NCBI GenBank assembly: GCA_016081115.2
Contig: JABTTQ020001759.1
Span: 124,001-188,000 of the forward strand
Origin: Rehmannia glutinosa
Taxonomy: Eukaryota; Streptophyta; Magnoliopsida; Lamiales; Orobanchaceae
DNA length: 64,000 nucleotides
Direction of reading: 5' to 3'
Shown here: piece after piece, positions 1 through 10,779 of the stretch
Position numbering within the stretch: position 1 is the first letter of the stretch
Layout of the letters: every line of letters starts with the position of its first letter
Program-made: the position numbers and the translations under genes
The notes under the pieces: generated by a model
The model's database searches: none
What the model saw: only the letters and a program-made list of their open reading frames with translations
What the model was told of the DNA's origin: nothing

Positions 1-1508
1 TTGAGATTTGCTCGTCAAAAAGGGTTCAAGTATATACGTATTCAAGGAGACTCTAAACTTGTCTGCATGCAGGTATTAATATTTCCCTTACACGACCTTC
101 AGTCTGTCTTATCACCTTTGATTATACCCCACAAAGGAACTAAAAATGGACTTGGTAAAATTGGACGAAAGAGCTAGTAGGAATTGCACACGCATAACAC
201 TATGTGAAAGTAATATTTGTTCATCGGCCGGGCATAATCTCTTTCAAGGCTCAAGCAGTTTTGCCCTCGTTGTAGTGATAATCATAATTTCTTTCCTTAT
301 TAGTTTATCTCCCGGACAGGTTCAGGGCCTATGGAAAACCAAAACTCAGAGTATGGCTGAATTGTGTAAAGTGGCTAAAGAGCTCAAAGATCAATTTGTG
401 TCTTTCCAGATATGTCACGTTGAAAGAGTAAGTGGAAAACAGTATCGATTGATGCTACCCTGCGTTCTTAATTATAAAAATTACCCTGCATTTACGGAGT
501 GCTTGCAAAAACTTCTGCTTCTAGAGGAAGTAATTTATTGTAGCAAAAATAAAAAGTAGTTAAGAATCAGAAGTTAGCAGTGTTTGCAAATAAAATCTAA
601 AAGTTGAATAAGTTAAAAGAGTGTTTGGTGAATAAGTCGTAAAAGTGTTTTATTTGTGTGTAAAAGTCAAACCAGAAATAGAATCCGGCATTTAAAGTAT
701 CCCTTTCCTCTAGTTTTAAATTCTGATTGAATTTTGCAGAATTAGAAGCAGAAGTTTGTATTTGAAAACACTAAAAATTACTCTTTTCCACGGATTCGTG
801 ATTAACAATCTTGTAGTTCCTAATATATTGCAGCTCGTGCAAACATCTGTTAGTTTGGGATGGCGAAGTTGTTATACCCTAGAAAAACAGTCTTAGCTGA
901 AAGAGCTTCTCTCAAATTCACTCTCCTATTTGTGTCTATATCTTTTGAAGATATGCTTGTAACTTGCGGGCATGCTCCATAGAGATGTCTACTTATAAGC
1001 ATTTGATATTTGACTATTTGTGCGTTTTCCTGTGGAGAGTATTTTATCCTTCGTATTTCTCATAAATTATCAGTTCCAACTTCCTATCTCATTACAAAAG
1101 CATTTAAATGATATCAGGAGTACAACACCGAAGCTGATGCCCAAGCAAACCGAGGAGTGCATCTAACAAGTAATCACTTTACGATCTTTCCAGGCTTCCC
1201 CTTTATATTTGCTTGGGATAATTACAAATAAACCCTTGAGATTTAGTTTAATTACAAAAAATCCCAATTATCTCTTAAAATTACAAATACCCCCTTGACA
1301 ATTGTTTCTATTTTGCAAATTGCACCTACTGAGGGGTAGTTTGTAAAATAAAACAAAGCTCGAGGGTATATTTGTAATTTTAAAAGATAACTATTTGAGA
1401 TTAGGCTAAATTTCATGGTAAGTTTTATAAATATTCCTATTTGATTTTATGAACCTCACAATACAATGTGCAGATGGTGAAATTCAAGTGGAATGTGACG
1501 TGAAATGA
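1..1508 (+). CDS. RNase H-like domain protein, 3' end (partial; four exons)
   Basis: The 5' end lies outside the window. Exons 1-72, 320-427, 1118-1169 and 1474-1508 join in frame (267 nt including TGA) and every intron has GT..AG ends. The peptide contains an RNase H-fold segment: a strand with QGDSKLV supplying a conserved Asp, a helix region VQGLWKTKTQSMAELC, a strand ending in CHVER, and a C-terminal NTEADAQAN segment with the second conserved Asp. This is the pattern of plant RNase H-like proteins with an rve_3/RNase HI-type fold, which would act on RNA in RNA-DNA hybrids; activity here is inferred from family only. The end NGEIQVECDVK matches the usual acidic tail. Exon 3 read unspliced would stop at 1229 inside a repeat, so splicing to 1474 is preferred. 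Compartment cannot be judged without the N-terminus. Confidence 0.8.
1232..1420. repeat. Foldback (MITE-like) element inside the last intron of the RNase H-like gene
   Basis: Two arms pair imperfectly: the segment with AATTATCTCTTAAAATTAC near 1259-1285 is complementary to GTAATTTTAAAAGATAACT near 1374-1392. The outer GAGATTTAG and inner TTTTGCAAATTGCACC segments also pair. No clear target duplication is visible. It lies within intron 1170-1473 and supplies the stop codon that would follow if the intron were retained. Confidence 0.55.
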
Positions 1509-2168
1509 GCTATAACTGCTCGCTGACTTGTGAGTTCTTTACAGGATAATGCTACTGGATGCTTTTGATTATGCTTTTGTTTGGGGAAAACAAGTTCAAA
1601 ATTGTATATAAATTATGGAAATGATGTTTGTGAATAGAATCTGCTTTGACTTTTGAGACACTGGATTTTGTGAAGTATCAGTCTGGTAATATAACATTGT
1701 GTTTGGTTCATCCCTGTTGGAATTTGAAATTTGGATGAAAATGCATGCAATGATGGACACTTTTTGAACCAAATAAAATGGTACATCCCAGTTTGGAATT
1801 TGAAATTTGGTTAGAAATAAAATTTGTAGTTAGAAATAGGACTAGAAAATGAATAAAACTTGATTATTCAATATCAACTTCTTTCATTAAGCATTGTTTA
1901 TCATAACATTAAGTACGAGGAGTATCATAAATTTTACCTCCTTAATCCTTATATCAATGCTACTGGAACCTTCGGATAATCAATTTAATAAAAGTTAATT
2001 AAGTTTTTATTATATTATGTATAATAATAAAATAATAAGTAATTATTTTGCAATATATTTTGAAGCTTAAATATATAATCAACTAAAAAAGTATCTAGCA
2101 TGACACAAAATTCTAGAAAGTATATACATATAACAAAATACTAAGTTTACATTCGTAAACTTTCAAAA
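1509..2168. other. Intergenic AT-rich stretch with a short direct repeat
   Basis: No coding region is supported. Two copies of a roughly 30-bp segment (CATCCC..GGAATTTGAAATTTGG) occur at about 1708-1737 and 1786-1815. Between them are the opposed words GTTTGGTTCA and TGAACCAAAT, which suggests remnants of a small inverted-repeat element. The probable 3' UTR of the RNase H-like gene is here. Confidence 0.4.
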
Positions 2169-5100
2169 CTAGTAAGGTGAACGTGCGTTGCACGTGAACC
2201 AAATAATTTTATTATTTTAATTCAAATTAAATCTTTAAATTGGAATCAATTTTTATTTTATTTTTTGTATTTATAATAAATGTCATTCATGTATTTTGAT
2301 CTTAAAAGAATGTTTGCAAAAACTAAATTTAAACTTATTTGTCGGTGAAATATGGTTAAGACATTTTGGACTAAAAAACATGATACTTAAATGATATTAT
2401 CGCTCAACAAAGTACAATGAATATTAAAAAACTAATGATTAATCTATATAAAAATTTAAAAAATATATATTCAAGACGAGTTTTAAATTAATGCATCTTG
2501 TTTATTTTTTGAGTGTCTACTTCTTCTTCATACTTAGCTTTGAGATTTTTTTTGCAATTTTTTTAATGCACTTTTAGCCCAGACATTATTGGTTGACGTA
2601 TGGATGTATTTCTCTTTTACTCCATTTTCTAATGTGTGTTATCTTTTAAATCAGTTTGACTACAAGATTCAGTTTTTCATTCATCACATGTGCATCTTTT
2701 GTTAAGAATGATAAGAAAATAAAATTCTACTTTATGTTTAGAAGATTAGCTCTCGTACATATTTTGATTCATGTTCTCCTTTTTTTATATTTAAGTACAT
2801 ATCTTGAGAGGGGATGGAAGATGGGAATCAAATCCCACACCTCTAGCTGGGATGGAAGTATTTACCACTCGACCATTATCCATTTTTTCTCATGTTCTCC
2901 ATGATTAAATTAATTATTTATATAACAGAAATGAAGATAAATAGACTAATCAATTGTAATTGAAAACAGTCAACAAATTGATTAAGTTTGAAAGAATAGT
3001 CACATTTATATATCAAATAAACGACATAACCACATCACAGAAATCAAAATTATTGAGTATCGAACAATATTTATGCTCTATTCTATTATCATTAAGAACT
3101 GCACGACATCATAAATTTATTATTTCCACATAATTTTTCTTTTTTATTATTGAGTATGCTGATATGACTAATTGTTATTCTAATTAATTTTTGTATCAAA
3201 AATTAGTTATGCAATATAGTAATGACAAATTTAATAGCAGTAAAAATTATTAATTAGTACATTGAAATAAATTATATGAAGAACCTCAATTACGCCTTTT
3301 ATGTTGTTTTCTTTCAAAAAAATCACTTTACATTCTTAAAATCCATTCAATGGAACATATCCAGAGTATAATCCATCATTCAGAGCTTTACAGCAAAAAT
3401 ATAGAATATAGAATATAATAATCCAGAAGTGTGTCAAATAACCGTAAAACATAGGCTAAGCTATAGCATTTTTATAAAAATGGCATAACAAAAAACCTCC
3501 TCACTTTTTAGTTGTCATGCTCTATGCATGTGACATTTCCGAGCCAACTATAGGTCTCAATTTATTATGTTTTTTTTTGTGGTTGTAAAATCAGAAAAAA
3601 CATCATATATAAATTGATAGACTATCTTTTTATTGTCTTAAGGATAAAAAAATTCATTTTATTCATTTTATCTTTGTCGGTGAGCATCTTTCAATGTAGC
3701 ATAAAATTTACAGCACATTTCACAAAAGTATAATGCATGTATTTGAATGCTTAAAATGTTAAAAATAACTATCTTCATAATTAAATCTTCGACCTAATAT
3801 TAAATTAGTTTTACCAGATGATGAATTTGATGTTGAAGAATGTCAATATATACATTTGAGCATTTGATTAAAAGATTATTATTATCCATATATAGAATTT
3901 TATATATGAATGTTTAGAATTTTACTTTTGAACTCTAAAGAAGAGAATAAATATAGCTTTTCAATCTTACTCAAATTATTGTTCTTTTTTGTCTCTTGAT
4001 ATTCCATCATAACATTTTTATTTATTAATTGTATGTATGTATATTGTTATTCATAGATAGAATTTTATTTAACAAAATAAAATATAATGTGAAAAAATAA
4101 GAAAAAAGGTTAAAAGTAAAGAAGATTAAAAAATGGTAACCGTCATAGTAAGATTTAGCAGAAAAACATGAAAATGCTATTTAGATCTTTGTTAATTTGG
4201 GGTTACGATAAAATCTGGTTGCACTTGAAAAATATACATTTTAAAAATTAAATTGTTAAAGAGAGGGACATGTTTTAAAATGCATAACTATGAAAATAAC
4301 GCCTGACCAAAATTTAAATTATTACTTTAATAATAGATATATACGTACACTACAAAATGTGAGATCAAAATCATAATTATTTTTTTATATATAAAAATTA
4401 AAGTATAGTGCTTATATCTTCAAAGAGACTCAAGATTTAAAGGTGACTAAAATCAATTAATTTTGTTAATGAAATTAATATTTAAACTATAATGAATAAT
4501 TTATTTTCAAAATCATGTTTATTTTTGAAATAAGGAGTATATTACTTTGATCCATAAATAAAGTTTTTGATAATTTTTTTTGACTCAAATGTAATGTTGT
4601 GGTCGCCGCCTAAAATTCAAATATCAAGTAAGTTTTATACTTATTGTGCATAACTTAATACAATATTTTTTAAGTAAAAGATTAGCATATCAATATGTAG
4701 GTTATAAAATATGTACTTATGAATAAATGTCAAATTATTATTATTTTTAGTTTTTCTTAGCGCATATATATATATATATATATATATTTCTTTAATTTTT
4801 CAGTTTTTGATTCTTGTTTCCATATTATATTATATATTTTTTTGTTAAGTTAGATTATTTCACTACCTAATTAATATAATACATACCTTTTTACCTAAAA
4901 TTATATAATTATTAAGGGTGTATGTAAGTTTTAAGCAAAGCTAAGTATTGTCATACATATTAAAATGTACATATATAAGTGATTTTTCTTCAATATTTCG
5001 TCTACCATTCTTACAATAGTATATATATACATATATACTGTATTTTATTTAAATATATTTTAATTTATTATATTAGTTTTTATTTTTTTAAATCAAAATC

Positions 5101-6850
5101 TATTTATTGATGCAGTTTTTTTCAACCAATACACCTCTATATAAGTAATAATTAAAACAAATACCATAAAATAGAAAGACTAAATAAGAACAATAATTTC
5201 AATCTAAATTAAAATTCCTGATATGTAAAATAGAATAAGATTTTTAAAAGTCGTATTGACTTCTTATTTATAATTTAAAAAAAAAATATTTTGCTACAAT
5301 AAAATGACTTATTTTCTTTTTTTATCCAAACTTGTTAGACCTTTCATCTTATTAATTAAAAAATTATTATGCCAAGAAAAATAAAATTAAAGTTTAAAAA
5401 TATATTTCCTGCTCTCTATGCCTCCATATTGAAATATTAATTTATAATTGCATTTTGTTAAGTTTGAGAACACATATTTATCCTTTTAAGTATCTTTTAT
5501 AGTTAATTTCATGTTTTTATTTTCATATTTACTGGGCTTATTTAACTAAAAAAATATACAATGATATATTATTAAAATTAATAAACAAATCTGAATTATA
5601 GGATTTGAAAGGTCAAATGGTACATCCATAATAAAATAAAAAAGTGCATAAATAAATGTCAAAGAAAAATTAGTTCTCAATTTTCAATTTAGCCTCAAAA
5701 TTCTTAGTATTAACTGTTTTATATTGTTATTGTAATTTTGCTGTAAAATTATTTTTTTCATTTTTTATTTATTTAGTTTTAAAAAACAATTATAAATGCA
5801 CAGTTGTGGATAAAAATTAAACAAATATTACTCATCTCATCCACTTCACTTTGAGATTTAAAATATCATTTCATTAATTTCAAACACATAACTCTTAGCC
5901 AAGTTTATTTTATTTTTAAATTTTAGAGTATGTACTTATAATATATTTGTTTTGCAAATTTCACTTTACATTGTCACAATGATCGAGTTTTTTTTTCTTA
6001 TCGAAAGAATACATGAATAAAATAAACTAATAATTGAATATAAATCATGTTGAACCGTATATCCATTATTATGGGAAAAAACGTACATAAAGATTAATGA
6101 ATAGATCTTAGAAACAAAATAATATTTATTCAAAATTTTAGTAAAAATTTATATTTAACTTATATATCTTAAAAACTAATTATTTTTTTATGGGAAAAGC
6201 GTAAAATTCCTTAAAATTTTCAATAGTCGCGAATTTCTATGTTCCCATACCTAAAAAATATATCATTTACTCCAACCAAAAATAATATTATCTCACAATT
6301 TAGAGGGTGTGATAGAAGATAAATTTATTATAGTATGGATATTCTCAACAAATAGTGAAATTTAATTATTTTTTATTTTGAATAAAATAATATTAATTAT
6401 TTTTTATTTATTTTTTCTCTTCATTTTGCTGTAAATTCATACTCTTTGTTCTTTTTTGATGTATTTAATTATTTAGAAAATTAAAGAAAATTATTATAAA
6501 TGTGTATTTTACATAGCACTCAACTCTAAATTGCTAAAGTTCTTTCATATAAAGTCATTTATATATGCTTATGACATATGGTTGGAAAGCTCTCGATATC
6601 TAGTATAATATAAAATAAATATTATCTAAAAATTTAAATTATTTTAAGAATTAAAATTGAAATAAATCATATAAGAAGGGTTTGGAATATAAAGAGACAC
6701 TTGTCAATATTATTAAACAAATAGAATCAAAATGAATATGAAAAACTACTTAATTACCCTTAAAGTTAACTTTACCCTGAGAACATTTTTGGCAAATCAA
6801 AATTTTCAAGAAACCTTAAAACCTATTCACACTTTTATAATAGGTATAGA
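2169..6850 (-). mobile_element. Non-autonomous Helitron, copy A
   Basis: Read on the minus strand, the element starts TCTATACCTATTATAAAAG (at 6850) and ends CTAG (at 2169). It sits between A and T, the AT target expected of Helitrons. Just inside the 3' end a GC-rich hairpin (2176-2200; stem core ACGTGC/GCACGT with loop GTT) precedes the CTAG terminus. There are no terminal inverted repeats, target duplications or Rep/helicase coding. A diverged second copy with the same two termini lies at 44777-48035. The middle (about 3015-6030) is mostly absent from that copy. It includes a (TA)n run at 4764-4788 and is otherwise featureless AT-rich sequence. Helitrons move by rolling-circle replication using proteins from autonomous relatives; this copy would depend on them. 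Confidence 0.85.
2176..2200 (-). terminator. Helitron copy A 3'-subterminal hairpin
   Basis: An 11-bp stem with two mismatches and a 3-nt loop lies 4 nt inside the CTAG end. Helitron 3' hairpins act as the replication stop signal. The copy B equivalent (about 44782-44811) is badly eroded. Confidence 0.75.
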
Positions 6851-6978
6851 TAGATAAAATAAAATAAAAAACTGAAAAAAATAATGAATCAATCAATTTG
6901 ATCGATTTTGACCGGCTAACTGATTTTTTTTTCTCCTTTTTTTTATAGATTTGATTGGTTGAATTGCAAAATGGTTTT
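6851..6978. other. Spacer between Helitron A and the Athila complex
   Basis: 128 bp of AT-rich sequence with no recognisable feature. Its last five bases, GTTTT, are the left flank of LTR1. Confidence 0.5.
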
Positions 6979-7245
6979 TGATAGGTGTGAGTTTTGCATG
7001 TATTTTGAGGCATATTTCTAGTAATAATGATGGGTAAACATGCATATACTCGCGTAAAATGTTACATATTCACTCCTTGTGGAAAAGATATTACACTTTG
7101 CTTATTTTATAGGAATTTCATGATATTTGAAGCAAATTGAATACAATTACGAGCATAGCAAAGTGGAAACACGGAGAATTGAGTGAGCATACGAAAAGTG
7201 AAGCCAAAATGAGCGAAAGATGAGCGTATAAGGAAAATACAGGGA

Positions 7246-7430
7246 GCGCACGGGTTGGGCGTGCCTTAGGCACCACCCGTGCACCCCTGAATGAAGAAAA
7301 TTAGAGCTTCAGCGTGGCACACGGGTAGCCCGTGCGCCGACGCACGACCCGTGCGCCCTACAGAGACTGGATGATTTCTACGGGATGGTGCACGGGTAGC
7401 CCGGGCGCCGACGCACGACCGTCTTGTCTG
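7246..7430. repeat. GC-rich palindromic repeat block in LTR1
   Basis: Repeated units GCACGGGTAGCCCGTGC and GACGCACGACCCGTGCG are separated by CTACAGAGACTGGATGATTT. The same units appear in LTR2 and LTR3, in the env leader (14320-14440, 39494-39610) and in the pol linker (11150-11345, 36208-36395). Confidence 0.8.
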
Positions 7431-7481
7431 CTACTGAATCCCATGTCTGCAAAGACATTATGCCCTAAACTGAAAGGTGGG

Positions 7482-7489
7482 TATAAAAA
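7482..7489 (+). promoter_or_regulatory. LTR1 TATA box
   Basis: GGGTATAAAAAGGC is conserved in all three LTRs (also 32541-32548 and 43665-43672). RNA would start about 30 nt downstream, defining U3/R. Confidence 0.7.
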
Positions 7490-8441
7490 GGCTTTTTGGG
7501 GGGCGCACACAAGGGATTCTGACATTTTTTTGGGATCTACAACACAAGACAAGGGTCTATTCTTGGAAGAAGACATCAAGGAGACAATCGGGTTGCATCG
7601 GAGCTTGAGGAACGGAGATATATCGAGAGATTGTCGACTTTCCTAAGTTTTTCTTGCTTCTCTTTTAGTTTCAATCTTTCATTTTCAGTTGTAATGGCTT
7701 TGAACAATTTGTTTATGAGTTGTTTAGAAATCATGTGTAGCTAAACTCTTGAGATTTCCGGGTTTTGGAAGTAGATTAATGAACTCTTGTTGGGTGTTTT
7801 AATCTTAGTTGAAGTTATTATCTTGAAGCCTATTTGAGTATTTTGAGCTTATTCTTGTTTTATCACTTGATCAATGATTTAACTTGTTTGATATATTGAT
7901 TCATAATTCGAGAGATGAGTTTCAATATTAGATCTTGAGTACTCGACACAAATATTTGCATGAATCGAGAGGTTTGTAAATATTTGTGAGTATATTTGAT
8001 CTTTTAAACTTTTGGGAGTTGAATGCTTCATGTTGAGTAGAGATGCTAGCATAAGTATTTCAATCTATGTTTTATATGCATCTCGAGAGGGAGGATAAAA
8101 TAGCTTTGTGATCGTCTTATAGGAATATTGATAATAACGTGGCTTGATTAAACCGGATAACAAGAGGGTTATTAATCGAAACCTTAACTCGGAAATCCAT
8201 TTCATTATCTTGATACTTCTATCATTTGTATTATCTTAATCTTGTGTTTTAGTGATTTAAATTGTCTTAATCTCAATACTACAATCATCCAATTTCGATC
8301 GTCTAAATAAAAATAAAACTATATTAGATCAATAATTAGCATATTAATTTATTAGTCTCCGTGGATACGACCTTGCTACCCTTTTCCTATAACGTACACT
8401 ATACACTTGCGGTGAAGCTAAAAATAAGGCGAACAAGTTTT

Positions 8442-8459
8442 TGGCGCCGTTGCCGGGGA
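8442..8459 (+). promoter_or_regulatory. Athila copy 1 primer-binding site
   Basis: TGGCGCCGTTGCCGGGGA lies six bases after LTR1. This 18-mer is the usual PBS of plant Athila/Tat elements, generally assigned to tRNA-Asp. It is intact here but carries three substitutions in copy 2. Confidence 0.85.
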
Positions 8460-8595
8460 CTAATACAATTTTTGGTGCTAATATTGCGATAGATAGAATT
8501 ATTTTTAATTTAGACATTTTTCTTATTTTTTATTTTGGTTTGACTTTAATTCTACATTATTTGACTTGTTTCTTTTAGTTTGGTCCATGTAGTGC

Positions 8596-10779
8596 ATGAA
8601 CACGCGCTCTAGGCGGGGGGACTTAATACCGCTCATACCGGAAGTTGAGGCTTTCACGACGACAATCAGTGCTACTACTAGACGGGCTGAAAGACAACAA
8701 AATCCGATAATGGGGGATTTAGATGAAGCGAACAGGGGTAACAATGGGATCAACATGATCAATGAGTTACCAATACCGGGTAACAACGGGGTTAACGAGT
8801 TATCGGTACCGGTTCAACAGCAAGCTATCCGTGATTACTTTCGACCACAAACGAATCGTAATTACGGTGGCATTGCTCATATTCCGATAAATGCCAATAA
8901 TTTCGAGCTTAAACCGGCATTAATAAACATGGTACAACAGAACCAGTTTGGGGGTTTCGCAACTGAAGATCCTAATTCTCACCTTGCACATTTCGTCCAA
9001 ATATGCAACACAATAAAAATGAATGGCGTTTCGGATGATGCCATAAGATTGCGCCTATTCCCTTTCTCTTTGAGGGATAAGGCGAGAAATTGGTTGGGTA
9101 CTTTGATGCAAGGAAGTGTGAGCACATGGGACGATTTGAGCCAAAAGTTTTTGTTTAAATTCTTTCCACCAAGCAAAACTTTGCAGCTCAAAAGTGAGAT
9201 CACTCAATTCCGACAGTTTGACTCCGAGCCTTTGTACGAGGCTTGGGAACGATTTAGGGATTTGTTAAGAAGATGTCCACAACACGGCTTTCCAGAGGAT
9301 CAACAGTTATGTTTCTTCTACAATGGTTTAATGGGGCAAACGAGGGCCTTTGTTGATGCCGCAGCGGGAGGAGCATTGTTGGCTAGGTTCCCACAAGATG
9401 CTTTAAATCTTCTTGAAGAAATGGCTATGAACAGTTACCAGTGGCCGTCTGAAAGATCCAATGTACAACGAGTAGCGGAAATATCGGATTCAGACACAAT
9501 TAAGGCATTGACGGCACAAGTGGCAGCATTGACAACCCAATTGAGCGTCTTTACGAAAGGGCCAGAAGCAAGCATGAACACGGGTAGTGAAGCTCTTCTA
9601 TATCCGATGGAGGAGGTAAATTATGTGAATAACCGGAATTTCAACAATTTCCGGAGCAATTCAAATCCAACACACTACCATCCGGGATTGATAAACCATG
9701 AAAATATTTCCTATGCCAATACAAAGAATGTGTTGCAACCACCACCGGGATTTAATACATCAAATGGGGGTGCTAATGTGGAAGGCAAATCATCTTTGGA
9801 TGATGCACTCACCTCGTTCATAAACCAATCAAATGCATTCATGAGTGACACGAGGAGTCGCTTCGCTAGGCAAGATTCAAGGTTGGATAAAGTGGAGCTA
9901 CAAATGACCCAAATGACAAGTTCGATGAATAGTCTTGAAACTCAAGTGGGCCAATTGGCTACTATTGTGGGTGGACAATATCAAAGGGGTCAATTTTCGA
10001 GTAACACGGAAGTTAATCCTAAAGAGCAATGCAAGGCTATTCGATTACGGAGTGGTACGTAATATGAGGGGCCTAAAGAAAAATTTGGAAATCCGAAAAT
10101 TTCAGAGGAAGCATCTAAGTCGGGAGACATTGAATTGGTGATGAAAGATGGTGTTGAAGTAAATGGGGAAAAAGAGAGACAAGAGGAGGAACAAGCAGGG
10201 GCTGAGAAACTTAAATCATCATCTAACTCTAATATATCTAAATTACCTATCTCTCTTCCCTTTCCTCAAAGATTTCAAAAGAAAAAGCTTGATGATCAAT
10301 TTGCAAAATTCCTTGATATATTTAAGAAATTGCACATTAACATTCCTTTTGCAGACGCACTAGAGCAAATGCCAAATTACGCAAAATTTCTTAAGGATGT
10401 TATGACAAAGAAGAGGAAGATGACAAGCTTTGAAACGGTGAATTTGACGGAAGAATGTAGCGTAATCATTCAAAGGAAGCTGCCACAAAAACTGAAAGAT
10501 CCGGGGAGTTTCACTATCCCTTGTGCCATTGGTGGTAACTTCTTTAATAAGGCGTTGTGTGATTTGGGGGCAAGTATTAATTTGATGCATTTGTCCATTT
10601 TCAGGAAGCTTGGACTAGGCGAAGCAAAGCCAACCACGGTTACATTGCAACTTGCGGACCGGTCACTTACATATCTAAAGGGAATCATAGAAGACGTGCT
10701 GGTAAAAGTAGATAAATTTATATTCCCTGTGGATTTCTTGGTTTTCTTGATATGGAAGAAGATCGTGGCGTTCTACTGA
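8596..10779 (+). pseudogene. gag: Athila gag-protease, copy 1 (nonsense and frameshift)
   Basis: From ATG 8596, 488 codons read to a TAA at 10060-10062. The same frame then continues to 10779, so gag and protease were one ORF; copy 2 has GAA at that codon. Residues about 115-300 form the retrotransposon gag (capsid) domain, with DKARNWL near residue 161 and a YEAWERFRDLLRRCP stretch. Residues about 305-320 and 415-450 look helical. No CCHC zinc knuckle is present where related elements carry one, just before the NYVNN segment. The protease motif DLGASINLM, followed by a hydrophobic segment, lies near 10561-10587. The frame is lost near 10745, just before the second protease motif LILGRPFLATG. 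Gag would package element RNA and the aspartic protease would mature the polyprotein. Confidence 0.85.

Larger units (their letters stand above)
6979..8435 (+). repeat. Athila LTR1 (5' outer LTR)
   Basis: 1457 bp, TG...CA bounded. It contains a TATA box (TATAAAAA, 7482-7489) and, upstream of it, the GC-rich palindromic block at about 7246-7430. The downstream half (7650-8400) is AT-rich and non-coding. The PBS begins six bases after the LTR end. Confidence 0.9.

Noticed and set aside
146..559. Open frame of 137 codons over the left-edge gene
   Set aside because: It reads through two introns; the spliced model gives a recognisable RNase H fold in exons 1-72, 320-427, 1118-1169 and 1474-1508.
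2656..2904. Short ORFs inside the Helitrons (also 45195-45407, 45573-45797) and the hAT element (48523-48720, 48795-49034)
   Set aside because: AT-rich, not conserved between Helitron copies A and B, no domain.
2169..6850. Autonomous Helitron
   Set aside because: No Rep endonuclease or helicase coding in any frame.
7246..7430. CRISPR array or satellite
   Set aside because: Few units, irregular spacing, inside an LTR of a plant retrotransposon.
7358..7579. Minus-strand ORFs over the palindromic blocks (also 11078-11449, 14279-14479, 32327-32638, 36149-36499, 39411-39653, 43463-43762), sharing peptides such as HGLPVRHPVE
   Set aside because: They arise because the repeat is palindromic and poor in stop codons on both strands. 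They occur only as antisense to LTR, leader or pol sequence and have no consistent starts.
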